Position numbers and translations under genes: made by a program. From Progne subis subis (taxonomy: Eukaryota; Chordata; Aves; Passeriformes; Hirundinidae), in contig JAKJHU010000068.1 in assembly GCA_022316685.1 (NCBI GenBank), positions 1,736,001 through 1,800,000 on the forward strand: a stretch of DNA of 64,000 bases, given 5' to 3'. The notes under the pieces are model-generated. The model searched no databases, was not told the origin of the DNA, and saw only the letters and a program-made list of their open reading frames with translations. Numbering within the stretch: position 1 is the stretch's first letter; each line of letters begins with the position of its first letter. Positions 1-11,000 of the stretch are shown in pieces.

Positions 1-660
1 AAGCAACGTGACAGAAGCTAAAATAGTGCTTTTCCTCACATCCTTATTTATTAAGGTATCTGTTACTTCATTACATGGTTTTGAGGGAGAGCTTTATAAT
101 GAATATTTTTACATTGCTTTAGTAGTGGTGACTTTATGAATTGGGTAGATCTCTTGGGGATAATCTTAAGGATAAATTGAAGACTAACTTCATGTCATTG
201 TAGTGGGGGGCCTGAGGTCTGCATTCCCTGGGCTGAGGTCTGCATTCCCTTCGCTGTCCCTTCTCCGCTTGGAGCTGAGATGCAAAACACAAAAGCTGGA
301 TGCTGAATTCTTTTAAGAGATGAGGGCTTTCTTGGGAGGGAGGGGAGAGGGTTTGCCTTTGTTCCTTGTTTCATCCAGTCAGCTTGGGGAGTAGGACAGA
401 CCAGGGGCTCTGAGTGTTCACCTCGCAGTTTAGAGAAAGAAGAATGAGGATTTCGAGGATATCTGTCTTTGCGCTAAGTTAAGACAAAGCTTGGGAGCTT
501 GCAGTAACTAATGTTTTCTGTCTTTAGTTAATGCAGTCACACCTACAGTTCCATTTTTTTTTTTTTTTTTTAATGTAATTAGAAGAGTCTTTCTGACCGT
601 ACTGAGTTTTCCAAGCCAACTGCAGTGACAAATTGTCTCTCCGGTTTTTTCTTCATTCAG
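1..660 (+). other. DNA2: DNA2 intron, 3' part
   Basis: Non-coding stretch ending in the acceptor (cttcattcag) of the first DNA2 exon in the window. It contains a T-run at about 555-573. I see no other exon in it; the upstream DNA2 exons lie outside the window. Confidence 0.7.
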
Positions 661-843
661 GCTGGCTGTAAGCCCTCAGACATTGGCATTATATCACCCT
701 ACAGACATCAGTTAAAAACAATCACTGATTTGATGGCCAAATGGAAAGAGAGCAGAGTGGAAGTTAACACGGTTGACAAATACCAAGGAAGAGACAAAAG
801 TATCATAATTGTGTCTTTTGTTAGGAGCAGTATCGATGAAAAT
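661..843 (+). CDS. DNA2: DNA2 exon with helicase motif V
   Basis: 183 nt, phase 0 on both sides, acceptor cttcattcag, donor gtaagc. It encodes [11 protein letters not shown] through SSIDEN, including VDKYQGRD, the motif V loop of superfamily 1 helicases. Confidence 0.92.
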
Positions 844-1775
844 GTAAGCTGGTCATATTAACTTTGTCCCAGTCAATTTTATTAGTTTAGATTTGTTTTG
901 AAAATGAGTGGTTTGTGTCCATTAAGTAGGAAAAATGAAAGCAAGTGACATTTCTTTCCCAGCTTGGCACCCTCCTGAAGGACTGGCGCCGCCTGAATGT
1001 TGCTATCACAAGAGCCAAGCACAAGCTGGTCCTGGTGGGCTGTGTTCCATCCCTGTGCTGCTATCCCCCCTTGGAGAAGCTGCTCTGCCATTTGCAGTCC
1101 CAGGCAATGATATCCTTTATCCCCACGCTAGTTTGGGAAAGGGGAAAGGTAAGATTGATTTGCTGAGATTTGAGGTGAGAATGGGAAGATCTTTGATTAT
1201 TTAGCTTACACTTTTAACAGTGATTGGCAACACGGCACAAAGTGTGCTGATTAAATTTGCCAGGGGTGTACTTGGGATCAAGGTAGCCGATGGGTTTAGA
1301 ACCTTCTCTGTCTTCAAAAGCAGAAAAAGTCAATGCTGACTTGAAAGTCAACTTTGACGGAACTTTTTGATTTCGAGGCCTGAATTTTTAATCTTTAATG
1401 CTTTTGCATTTTTTCCTGTGATCATTTCGAGTTTCTTGGCATCTTAAAGTCAGTGTGATTGCTCACTTCCACTTAACACATCTGCTTCATGAATAATCTT
1501 GGTGGAAAGGAAAAAAATAGTGTCACTTTCAGATGACTTGGTAGTTTTTTCCTTTTTTCTCTGGCATTGTACTGAAAAAGCTTTAGCTATTGCTGTTTCC
1601 ATCTCCGATTTAAACAGGAAAGACCCTTGTTAGCTGCTTTCTTTGCAAACACCAGCGCATATTCAAACAGGTTTTTGTGAAAGAAAAATTTTGTCAAAAT
1701 GCTTCCTTAACTTGCTACATCTTGAATCTTCCAGCCGGGGCTCATGAAAGTATCCACAAGTGTAACATCCTATGA
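661..1775 (+). CDS. DNA2: DNA2 nuclease/helicase, C-terminal end (partial, three exons)
   Basis: DNA2 is the nuclear and mitochondrial helicase-nuclease that processes flaps and resects double-strand breaks. Only the last 128 codons are present: join(661..843, 963..1109, 1719..1775). The first exon encodes SF1 helicase motif V ([11 protein letters not shown]), the second encodes motif VI (VAITRAK), and the last encodes the short tail ending HKCNIL. All three joins are phase 0. The tail reads [12 protein letters not shown], which lines up with the vertebrate DNA2 C-terminus (LPxxxHES) only if the last intron is removed as an AT-AC (U12-type) intron. The gene lies head-to-tail with RUFY2, as in human. 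Identity is firm. The exact last junction rests on splice-consensus and remembered protein alignment. Confidence 0.9.
963..1109 (+). CDS. DNA2: DNA2 exon with helicase motif VI
   Basis: 147 nt, phase 0. The acceptor is tttctttcccag. It encodes [12 protein letters not shown], the motif VI block VAITRAK and a conserved YPPLEKLL. I end it at the codon ATG (1107-1109), just before ATATCCTTT, because only that junction restores the conserved C-terminus. A conventional GT donor exists at 1149, and reading on without splicing meets a stop at 1164-1166. Confidence 0.8.
1110..1718 (+). other. DNA2: U12-type AT-AC intron (last intron of DNA2)
   Basis: The intron starts ATATCCTTT (1110-1118), the exact minor-spliceosome 5' splice-site consensus. 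It carries TTCCTTAAC (1703-1711), the exact U12 branch-site consensus, and ends in AC (1717-1718) seven bases later. Removing it joins codon ATG to ATC in phase 0 and gives the expected DNA2 tail. The branch-site to acceptor spacing is at the short end for this class. Confidence 0.8.
1719..1775 (+). CDS. DNA2: DNA2 last coding exon
   Basis: 57 nt encoding 18 residues ([18 protein letters not shown]) and the TGA stop at 1773-1775. The LPxxxHES core is what ties it to DNA2. It is too short to be found as an ORF and is easily missed by GT-AG gene finders. Confidence 0.8.
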   Translation: MLNLPAGAHESIHKCNIL

Positions 1776-2940
1776 GTGTGGAGATGGAAAGTTTCACAGG
1801 CCTTTGTATCTTTGCTTCTGCTGTTGTTGAATGTAAATAACTGGTGATTGGGGTATCAGTGCCCATGTGCGCTTTTCGGTCTGGAGGCAGCCAAAACAGG
1901 AAGCATTCCATTATTTGGAAGTTTCCTTTCAGTAGAATAACAGACGTATCTTGAAAAAGCTGGTGGTTACAGTACTAAAGCACCCTGAAGTTTACTTGTG
2001 ACAAGCCAGAAGTACTAAAGCACTCTGTTCCTTCCAGTACTGGATATTGCTATATTCTCTTTTACCTTGCTGAACAGTTACCTGCAGAAGTGAGTGGGGA
2101 AACACTGGAGGAGGAAGGGAGTGTAAGCCAGTGTTGTATTGAGCCACAGTTTTCTGGGCTCAGTTTGGATTTAAAAACTTGAAAATGTAGTTTACATACA
2201 ATAATTCCATTTGTTAGAATTCCTAATTAAGGTGCTGTGTTGTGCTGTTTGGAGGAAAAAAGTTAGGAAAAACTTATTCCTCTTCTTCAGAGCTGCACAT
2301 TGTCCTTTGAAGTCTACACCTGCTTTTTAAAATGCTGAAGTCTTCGATATTTATATACATAATGTAATTAACCTCTCATGAAGATCCCTTGATGACATTT
2401 CTAATCTCTTGATTTGGCATACATCAGGAAGAAATGTGATGCTGATTCACTTAATCCCCTGTTATTCACTAATGTGTTCAGCAGATCAATCTGAAGTGAA
2501 ATGTGTCATAGTAGAACTCTTGTTTTCAGTTGATCTGATCTGTAGTCTTCAAAACAGAGATTTCCCAGGACACTAGACATGCAGCTGGCTGACTAAGAAG
2601 TTTACATGCTCAGGTTCTATTTTTTTAAAAGATGATGGCATATAGACAACAGAAAACACCTTTTACTTGAGAGATCTGTGTTAGTTTCTTTATGCTACCT
2701 CATATTCTAGACCGAAGAGACTGAGAAGTTTCTTTCCAAGGTTGCTGGTGGAAACATCAATTTTTTTGATTCTTCAGAATCATTAGCATTTGTTTTCTCT
2801 TGGATCCATGTCAACTAGCTGTGTGCATACAGTTGCAGACAAACATTTTAAATGTGGGCATTTTCAGTCTTTTAAACTGCTCCTTAACTTTTTGTAATGT
2901 TTGAAATAATAAAAGTTTGCTGTTGGTTTGTTTAAAGTTG
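1776..2940 (+). other. DNA2: DNA2 3'UTR, with polyadenylation signal at 2908-2913
   Basis: Non-coding, AT-rich sequence after the DNA2 stop. AATAAA at 2908-2913 is followed by a G/T-rich stretch typical of a cleavage-stimulating element, so the transcript probably ends near 2930. Confidence 0.6.
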
Positions 2941-4370
2941 TTTATATTTTGTTAATACTTTGCTTTATACAAGGCAAATATTTAGAACAGTACAACAATA
3001 ATTTGAAAAGTTGACAGGATATCCTCCTTTTTCAGGTGAAAATATACGCTTCAACTGTGCCTATGCTCTGGGACTTTCAAAAGATGAAAAAATAGGGTAA
3101 AAGATGCTCTTTATTATAGTAGTGACATGAGAATACTTTTTTTAGAAGAGATTTTCTTTCTGTGTTTAGGATCTATGTGTAGAAAGCTCTTAAGATTTCA
3201 CTAATCTGCTTTCTTATGCCTAGTAATGCTTATCCAAGAAATGGTTTGCGTGCTATTATGAACTTAATAAATAAATGAGAGGTATAGCCATCCCTTCATG
3301 AAGTTGCATGAGAAACAAACACAAGAACATTTCCTTATCCACTTACAAAATACATCCTCCCTTCTTGTCATGTGGTAAAAATTAGACTGAGCAGCAGTCT
3401 ACAGATGAAACCATGTTTTGCTCTGGTAGTCTCGAGCAAAATTGAGATGTGATTCTCTAAAACACTCTTTATTTCAGTGAATATACATGGGAAGTGAGTA
3501 TCTTCTGTCAGTAAAGGATCTCTTTTTCTGTGTGCTGCCTTGAAACAGCTTTTTCATGCAGAAGCAGCCGTTGGTGCTGCTGGAAAACATGCAGATACAC
3601 GCCTACTGTTATGTGGTGCTGAGATTCCCAAAAATGAAAAAAAAAAAAAAAAAAAGGGAAGCTGTTTTATGCCAGACCAGCAGGATCGGTGTGTGACTGT
3701 TTTAGATTTGTTTTGTGTTTAAATGTATCGGTTCCTTCTTCCTTGGAAGAGGTGGGAATGGTGGATATAAGAAGTGGCTATGAAGAAGTGTCCCTGTCCA
3801 TGGGCTGTTCTGTCCCTGTGTTGCCCTTGTCCTTTGGTCCTTCCTCGCAGGCCCAGGCAGGGACACCCTTCGTGCTGTTTTGTGCAGTCTCTGAAGCTGG
3901 GCAAGGTAAAGAACACCTTTTTATTTTACAGGTTGCTGGTTAACCTTGCCCAAAAAGGTGAGAGGAAAGAATAATTATTAAGTAAAACATATTGTAGTGC
4001 TTGGGATGCAGTAAGCATCAACTGAGATTCCAGCTGTGTGCGACAAACGTGCTTGGTGATAAACAGCTTGGTGTGTTTTGGTTCTTTCCTAGCTACATTC
4101 ACATTCTGGGTTTTTTTAAAATTAAACCCCAAAACTTTTCTTTTTTTTTTTAAATACCAGTTTTGATTCCCAGCATGCTACCTTTGAAGGTACTAAACAC
4201 AGATTATATTTTTTTTTTTAATTTTTTAGAATAATATTATTTATTCTGATACATGTTATCCAGTGGTACAGAATTAAATGGAACAAATGCATGGGATTGA
4301 AGCTTTATGTTTGTACTGCCTGGTTGTGCTTAGCTCCTGTCCGAGGCTTCCTGTGCCCAAGGCTGCCCTG
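2941..4370. other. DNA2-RUFY2 intergenic spacer
   Basis: About 1.4 kb without a supportable gene. It contains an A-run at 3637-3655 and short T-runs at 4139-4151 and 4208-4219. Short ORFs at 3.5-4.1 kb have no recognisable content. Confidence 0.6.
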
Positions 4371-5060
4371 GCGCTCCTGCCCAGCCGCTGTGCCCGATGC
4401 CGCTCTCCAGGCAGGCAGCTGGGGCGGGGGGGGGGACGGACTGTCGCGATAGGGGCGGGGGCGGTGTGGCGGTGCCCGGGGCGGGGGGGCTGTCGCGATA
4501 GGGGCGGGTCCTCCCGCCGCCGGGGGCGCCGCTTGGCGCGGGCGGGCGGAGGGGCGGGCGGAGCCGCGGGCCCGCAGGGAGTGGCGGCGGCGGCGGCGGC
4601 TCCTCCTCTCCAGCCATGGGTGAGCGGGGCCGCGGCGCCGGGAGCGGGGCCGGGATGGGCGGGGGCCGCCGGGGAACGCGGGGCCGCGGCTGGGGCCGGG
4701 CGGGCGCGGGCAGGGAGCGGCCCCGCGGCGGAGCGGGCGGTGTCGGGCCCGCGGTGCGGGCGGAGCCGCCCCGAGCGGAGCGCTGCGGGCTGCGGCCGGG
4801 GGACGGGCCATCGCTGCCGCAGGGACGGCCCCGCATGGACGGCTAGCAGGGACGGTTCCGCAGGGAGAGCCCCGCAGGGACAGCCCGGAGCGCCCGCACG
4901 CCGGGGCCCGGCGGCTCGAACAGCCGCGCGGCGATGTCGCCTCACGGGCCCAGCGTCGCCGCTCAGAGCCGGTGATGCTGGCGAGGGCGGCGTTACCGCA
5001 AAGAGCCCTTCGGGGGCTGCTGCTTCGGGGAGAAGGGCCCTGCAGAGCTCGTTCTGCTGT
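4370..5060. promoter_or_regulatory. RUFY2: RUFY2 CpG-island promoter
   Basis: Very CpG-rich block surrounding the RUFY2 start codon with no TATA box. It has several GGGGCGG (Sp/KLF-type) boxes, a G-run of ten at about 4425-4435 and two copies of a direct repeat with the core TCGCGATA (4444-4451, 4493-4500). A (GGC)6 run at 4583-4600 sits just upstream of the ATG. The transcription start is inferred to lie between about 4430 and 4580. Confidence 0.75.
4616..4619 (+). CDS. RUFY2: RUFY2 exon 1, coding part (four bases)
   Basis: ATGG followed by donor gtgagc. Joined to exon 2 it gives [13 protein letters not shown], matching the RUFY2 N-terminus (MATKDPTAV in human as I recall). The rest of exon 1 is 5'UTR in the CpG island. 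Confidence 0.85.
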
Positions 5061-8000
5061 CTGTGATAGCCCGTACAGCACCCGAGCGGCAGCTGGGATT
5101 TAGGATTTCACGCACCATGTTAAATTCTGAGTCTTGATTTTAATTTTAAAAAAATTGTCTATCCTTTATTTTTTTTTTTTTTTTTAAAGCAGGTGAAAAA
5201 ACCCATGCAAGTAGACCACACTTTAAAACAGACCTAAAATGCATTTCGCCTCAGAAAGGACAGATAAGAGGGCTGATAAGTAAAAGGACAGCAGATATAG
5301 AAGTCTGTCTGAGGAAGATCAGCTCCAGAAGTCAAAATGAGGTCACCTGACAAAGGAATTTTCACGATGCCTTTGGGGAAACACACGGAATATGTAGCAA
5401 CGGGATGCAGAGCCATCCGAAGCCTGCATTGATCAGGGCGTTTCGCACACAAACTCTCGTATTTAACGCTGGCAGTAGCAGAGCTGATAAAAAAGCGGCT
5501 GTCTGCTCTGCCAGCAGAAGGGCTGCTGTCTGTGGCTGCCAGGCTCGGCTGTCCCAGGCAGGGATGCTGCTGCTGCTGCTGGGGCCGCTCAGCCCCCACA
5601 GCTGGCAGGGAAGGGATGGAAGGGAGAGACAAAGCAGTGAGCAGGGGCTGCTGTCGGGGTGCAGTTCTGCCAGAGCCCTCTCTCAGTATCTGACTGTTCC
5701 CTAGTGTCTTCTGGGCTTTGCTGCAGAAGTTGTGGGGAACTGTAAAAGTGGTTTTTAAGGCTGTCACAGGTACATAATCTACATAATCTCAGCCGTTATT
5801 TTTCCTAGAAAGCAGAGCTGGGTAACATTTTGTGGTAGTAGGGTAGTTGGGTATTTAGCAGGCAACTAGGGAAGCAGAATATTAGAAAGTAGTGTTCAGG
5901 GTTTCTGATATCCTGTCCCAAAATACCTAAAGCCTGCAGGAAATGAGACAAGTCATTTCATTGCTGTTGAGGAACTGAGAAAATACCCATCTGTTATGAT
6001 GATTTGGGTTCTTTGTGCTTTCTGATGTGCAAACAGATACAGTCCTATATCAATACTCCGTTTTGCAAAGAAAGAGGCTCACTTTTTTTTTCTTTTTTTT
6101 TTCCAAGTCTTGCTAGATATTTTGACAGCTGTGTCTCAATGACTTGAAAAATAAGTTTGTGGGTTTTTTTACTTCACTTATTGGATTTAATTAAACAATA
6201 AATCATCAACTCTTTTGTTTCTTTCCAGGTTACTTTGTTTGATGATAGTGAATAAACAGAGACTTGTTTTGTCTCTGAGAAAATAGGGTCTGGCTTGAAT
6301 GTTTGAATTGCTTCATTATAAATGAAAATAAGCATAAGAATTTCCTGAGCACTCTGTTCTCAGTAGCAGGAGTTCTGAGAAGAGGAACCTTGTCCATTCT
6401 GTCAGACTAAGATGACTGTAAAAAGCTATGGATTTTTTACTGACTAGATTTAATCCTCAAATATATGTTTACAAAAAAACTTCAAGTTAAAGCAAAGCCT
6501 TTAATTCTTAAGATTTTTCTGTGTAGAAAATACTTTGTGGCTAGATAAGAAACCAAATTTTCAGTATGTAGCATTTTCCAGAAGATGCTCCTGGTTTAGT
6601 GGCAGAGGCTCTGTACAGCCTGAGAAGGAAGGCATGTGTTTGTGTCACTGTGCAATTAAAGCTACAGTGGAAGGTGATTATATATAAAAGGTATGATGTC
6701 TGCTTCTGTAGGTAGGCTGTAATACACCAAATAATCCATAAATTGATGGGAAGGCTGCTTTGATACCGTGGGAGGGGCACTGGTTGCAGCCGTGCAGCGG
6801 TGGTGCTGTGTTCAATTGCAGTGACTTGGCTGCTGCTGAGACAGCGTGGTACCTAAGAACTGACGTTCCCAGCCTCGGGTTTTCATTCACCTGTTAAAAC
6901 ACTCAGAATGTGTTTTGGGTTGGATGCTTTTCTATGACGTGGTGCTTTCTAGCACCTGCTGAATTTGTTCTTTTGTGTTCATTAGGTGAAGGTTTGAACA
7001 GGTGGACCTGGAGCGCTTTATTTCTTTGTGTCACTCCTAAAACTTGAACCATAACTTTTTTTTCTCTGTTGTCTTAGCTGTAAAGGACCCTACAGCTGTA
7101 GAAAGAGCAAATTTATTGAACATGGCTAAACTGAGTATCAAAGGACTCATTGAATCAGCCTTGAGCTTTGGGCGCACTCTGGATTCTGACTACCCACCTT
7201 TGCAGCAGTTCTTTGTGGTCATGGAGCACTGCCTGAAGCATGGCCTGAAAGGTCTGGAAATTAGTCCGGCTGCGTATTTCTCATCCCAAACATGCCATTT
7301 TTCTTCCTTTCTTTCTGGAATTAGATTAAAAAATGTGTAATGTTGCATAAAGTATTGAGAAAAATATGTAAATGGTCACCCTCTATACTGAATAGCGTGA
7401 TTATTACTTCTTTACCACATATATTTCCACATTTACAAACTTGTCCTTTTGTGCAGCTTTTGTTTTAAGTGGTCCAGGGTTTGCCAACTGCATGTATGTG
7501 CCTAGTGTATATTTTTAGCTAGACAGCCTTTTTATATTAATTATTTTCTAGCATATTAGTTTTATATTCCCAGCAAAGCAATTTGGGAGTTGGCTTTGGA
7601 TACTGGTGAGCTGCCCAGTGTCTCAGTTAAGAGTTATCTTGAACTCTGGACTTAGCAGTTAACCCTTTCACATGCCAGAAGGAAGCCAATGCAGTAATTT
7701 AAATTAATTCAGTTACTTGATTTTTCTTTTCAAAGTGAGAAAGTCCTTTCTAAGCTACAATAAAACCATCTGGGGTCCTCTGGAACTTGTGGAGAAATTA
7801 TATCCAGAAGCTGAGGAAATAGCAGCGAGTGTCAGAGATTTGCCTGGCCTTAAGTAAGTAGTATTGGTAAAATGCAGCAGGAAAATGAAGGACCTGACTG
7901 AGAATCTGCAGGTGTCTCGTGATTCCGTTTGGCATTAATCAAGCCTTTGAACAGCTAGCACAGGATGTTGGGGGAGAGCACAGGTGAACGGAAGGTGGAT

Positions 8001-11000
8001 AAGAGCAGTGCAAAAAGGAGCAGTGCAGGTTATACATCAGCCACCGCAGTCTAGAACTGCAGCAAACATTAATGACTGCAGTCTGCAAAGGCTGTAGCAA
8101 ACCAAAGGGTGACATACCTAAGAGGAAAGAATTAAGCAGCTTTTGAGATTCTTGCCTGCATGGTCCTACTCAGATGTGAATTTATTCTCCTCCTATTCCA
8201 CTGCACTCTGCTTTTGTATTTAGCCTTATAAATCCAGAAGGGCTTGGTTACACTGTTTGGTGCATGGCAGCATAAGGGTTCTAATTTACAGCTTTAGACC
8301 TTATCTAAGGCACATAGGCATGTAAATTATTATTTACTCTTATGGCAGGCCAGAGGAAGCAGTAATCCTTTGCCAAGTGTGTTACTGTCGTCCTATCCTA
8401 ACACAACTTGTGAGGGGTTTTTGTTCTTTGTTTATGTGCTTACCAGTTGTAAGCATGAAGCTAGAAGAGGAAGTTCTAAAGGTCCAGGTGTAATTTGCTG
8501 GGTATCAGTGTTTGCCAGTTACATATGTCTTCATCTCTTTTTGCATTGTCTTCCCGAGATGAATTTGTACACAATTAAAGGTAGGATTGAGTAAGTGTTG
8601 GGTGGAGCCAGAGGGCAGAACTGGGAAAGGGAGGTGTCCATGGTGGCTTGTCCTGGGCACTTGCTTAATTTTCTTGCAATTCCCCTCAACTCTTAATAAA
8701 CCACTTGCACAAAGGAGTCCCAACTGTTGCAAACATTTTATTCAGCAGAAAACAAGACTTTATCAAGATTATCAGGCTCTTGTGCATTCCATACTCCTGT
8801 TTTTCCAGGGTCTGCTCCCAAGCTCAGCTGAGCAGTTGAAAACCTTTGTTATCCCAAAGCTTGGAGTCAGGGCCTAAATGTTACCTTTCCAGGTGGTGAT
8901 GCTCAACTAATAGTTTAAAGTACCCCTTCAGAAAGACTCATTGCTCCACCAGTAGACTGATAAGGTGTTAAAGGCCATGATTTAATGAATACGTTGTTAA
9001 TTTGGGACTGTTTGTCTTCATGCCCTTTGTTTCAGGACGCCGCTGGGCCGTGCCCGAGCCTGGCTGCGGTTAGCGCTGATGCAGAAGAAAATGGCCGATT
9101 ATCTTCGCTGTTTAATCATTCAGAGAGACCTCCTCAGGTAAACAACTCCTTAGATTTTGTTTGCAATTTTTTTTTAGTGGTTTAGTCTCCTAAAAAATAG
9201 CTCTGGACTCCCCCATTATTCAGGATAGGCACTGGAGAGGAGGTGACTTCATCCCTCCCATGGCCTTTCCACTGAGCTGCCGTTGAAAGCAGGGCCCTTG
9301 CTTTGGACTTTCTTTCCACAGTTCTGGCACTGGCATTGCCCTCTTCTAGTATAACTCCTCCTGTCTGATGGAGTAATTAAAGCGCAGATAGAGAAAGATA
9401 CTTCTTAATTTCAGTTTTATAAGCTATACATATTTTTAAGACTGACTTTGTGCCTAGATAGCACTGGTATGTCAGGATGTCACTGGTGTTCAGCAGCTGT
9501 GGACCTTTCCAGTGACAAGACAGTTTGTTGCATAGAATCTAAAATTTTATTTTAAAAGTTCAAGGAGAAGAAAGTGCTGGTATTTTGTTTAGTGTAGTAT
9601 TTATATTTTATAAGCCTTTTTAGCATTTCAGCCCTTTATGTTTCTCATTTATCCATTTAATCTCTTCCTTGGGTTCTTGAGTTTCAAGCACGTATTCACT
9701 AAATTCCAGGCATTTTTTCACAAAAGGCAACTCTTGCCATTCTTCTTTTGCATTGCTTGCAGTGCTTCTTAACAACTTAAGAGCTATCTGACTCAGTGTG
9801 GCCAAACATCCTTTTGATGCAGTATCCTCTTCAAAACTGGCTAATAGCAGGTGTAGGGAAGAGCCTTTTCTGTTTGGTTTGTTTTCTTTTCTTTTACAGT
9901 CAAAGTAAATCTTGTCACCCTCCCCACAGTGTCCCAGCCATCTGGGAGCCTAAGGCAGTATCCTTGTTTTTAATAGCCTCTGAGGCAAACCACGCACTTT
10001 GAATTTTTAAATGTTTATGAGTTGAGAGTATGGGCAGGCCCAGTTCATCTTTAAGGATGCAGCAGTAAGGCTACAATAAGAGAAAATTTAGATGTGTATG
10101 TCACATGATTAATTTATTGGATGTATATATAATGAATATACAAGTAAGATGCAATTTTCTCCTTCAACACAGTGAGTTTTATGAGTATCATGCGCTAATG
10201 ATGGAGGAAGAAGGAGCAGTTATTGTTGGGCTGCTGGTTGGGCTGAATGTGATCGATGCCAACCTGTGTGTGAAGGGAGAAGACCTGGATTCACAAGTAA
10301 GTCCTTCCAGGTAAAGGAACATGTGTGCAGTCCATGAGAGTTTTCTGTTCTTTTGTTTGTGAATTTTCTTACTTTGGAGTGGTGACTTGTTAGAAATCCT
10401 GCTAGAGACTGTTGAGGGTGTGATGATCCAGCTCCTGGATCTGTGGGGCTGTTGCTTTAACCTCATTATCAGTGGGGTCAGACCTTTAAATGGAGACAGT
10501 GCTCAGAGTGCAAGGGTGCAGTTTTATGCTTTGTCCTCAAATGGGAGTAGCAAGGCAGAGTTCTTTCCATCGGACTCGTGTGAGCCATCCTTTCCCTCTG
10601 TGGGAACAGAGTTCCATGGTCAATTTACCCTGCTTCCTTCATTTATTGTGGTTCTAGAACGTCGTAGGAGTGATCCAGAGACCCGAAACAAACACTCTCT
10701 TACGACCTCCTAAGAGGGTGACTACTTTGATTCTGCAGAACAAGACTTGAAATTCTTCCTGCTTTGAATGGGCTTTGACTTCTAACCCTGATCTTTTCCA
10801 AGAACTTATTAACAGATTCTGTTTAAAGGCAGATGCGCATGTTTGTAAATAAATGCAGACGGTGTTCAGCCCTGACTGGTTTTTTTCAGCTTCTTTGTGG
10901 AAAAAATCATAGTAGCTTAAGTGGTTATTACTATATTCATATATTTGATGAAAAAACAGTTCCTCTGGGAAAGAGAAGTTAGAGCTAATTGGGGGGGTGT

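Noticed and set aside
963..1166. DNA2 ending by read-through at the TGA at 1164-1166
   Set aside because: It would lose the conserved LPxxxHES tail, which is found intact at 1719-1775.
4274..5081. ORFs up to 262 codons around the RUFY2 promoter
   Set aside because: CpG-island DNA is poor in stops; the translations are Ala/Gly/Pro/Arg-rich with no domain.
5234..5767. 177-codon minus-strand ORF in RUFY2 intron 1
   Set aside because: No recognisable domain, low-complexity Gln run from a CTG repeat, no splice or polyadenylation context.
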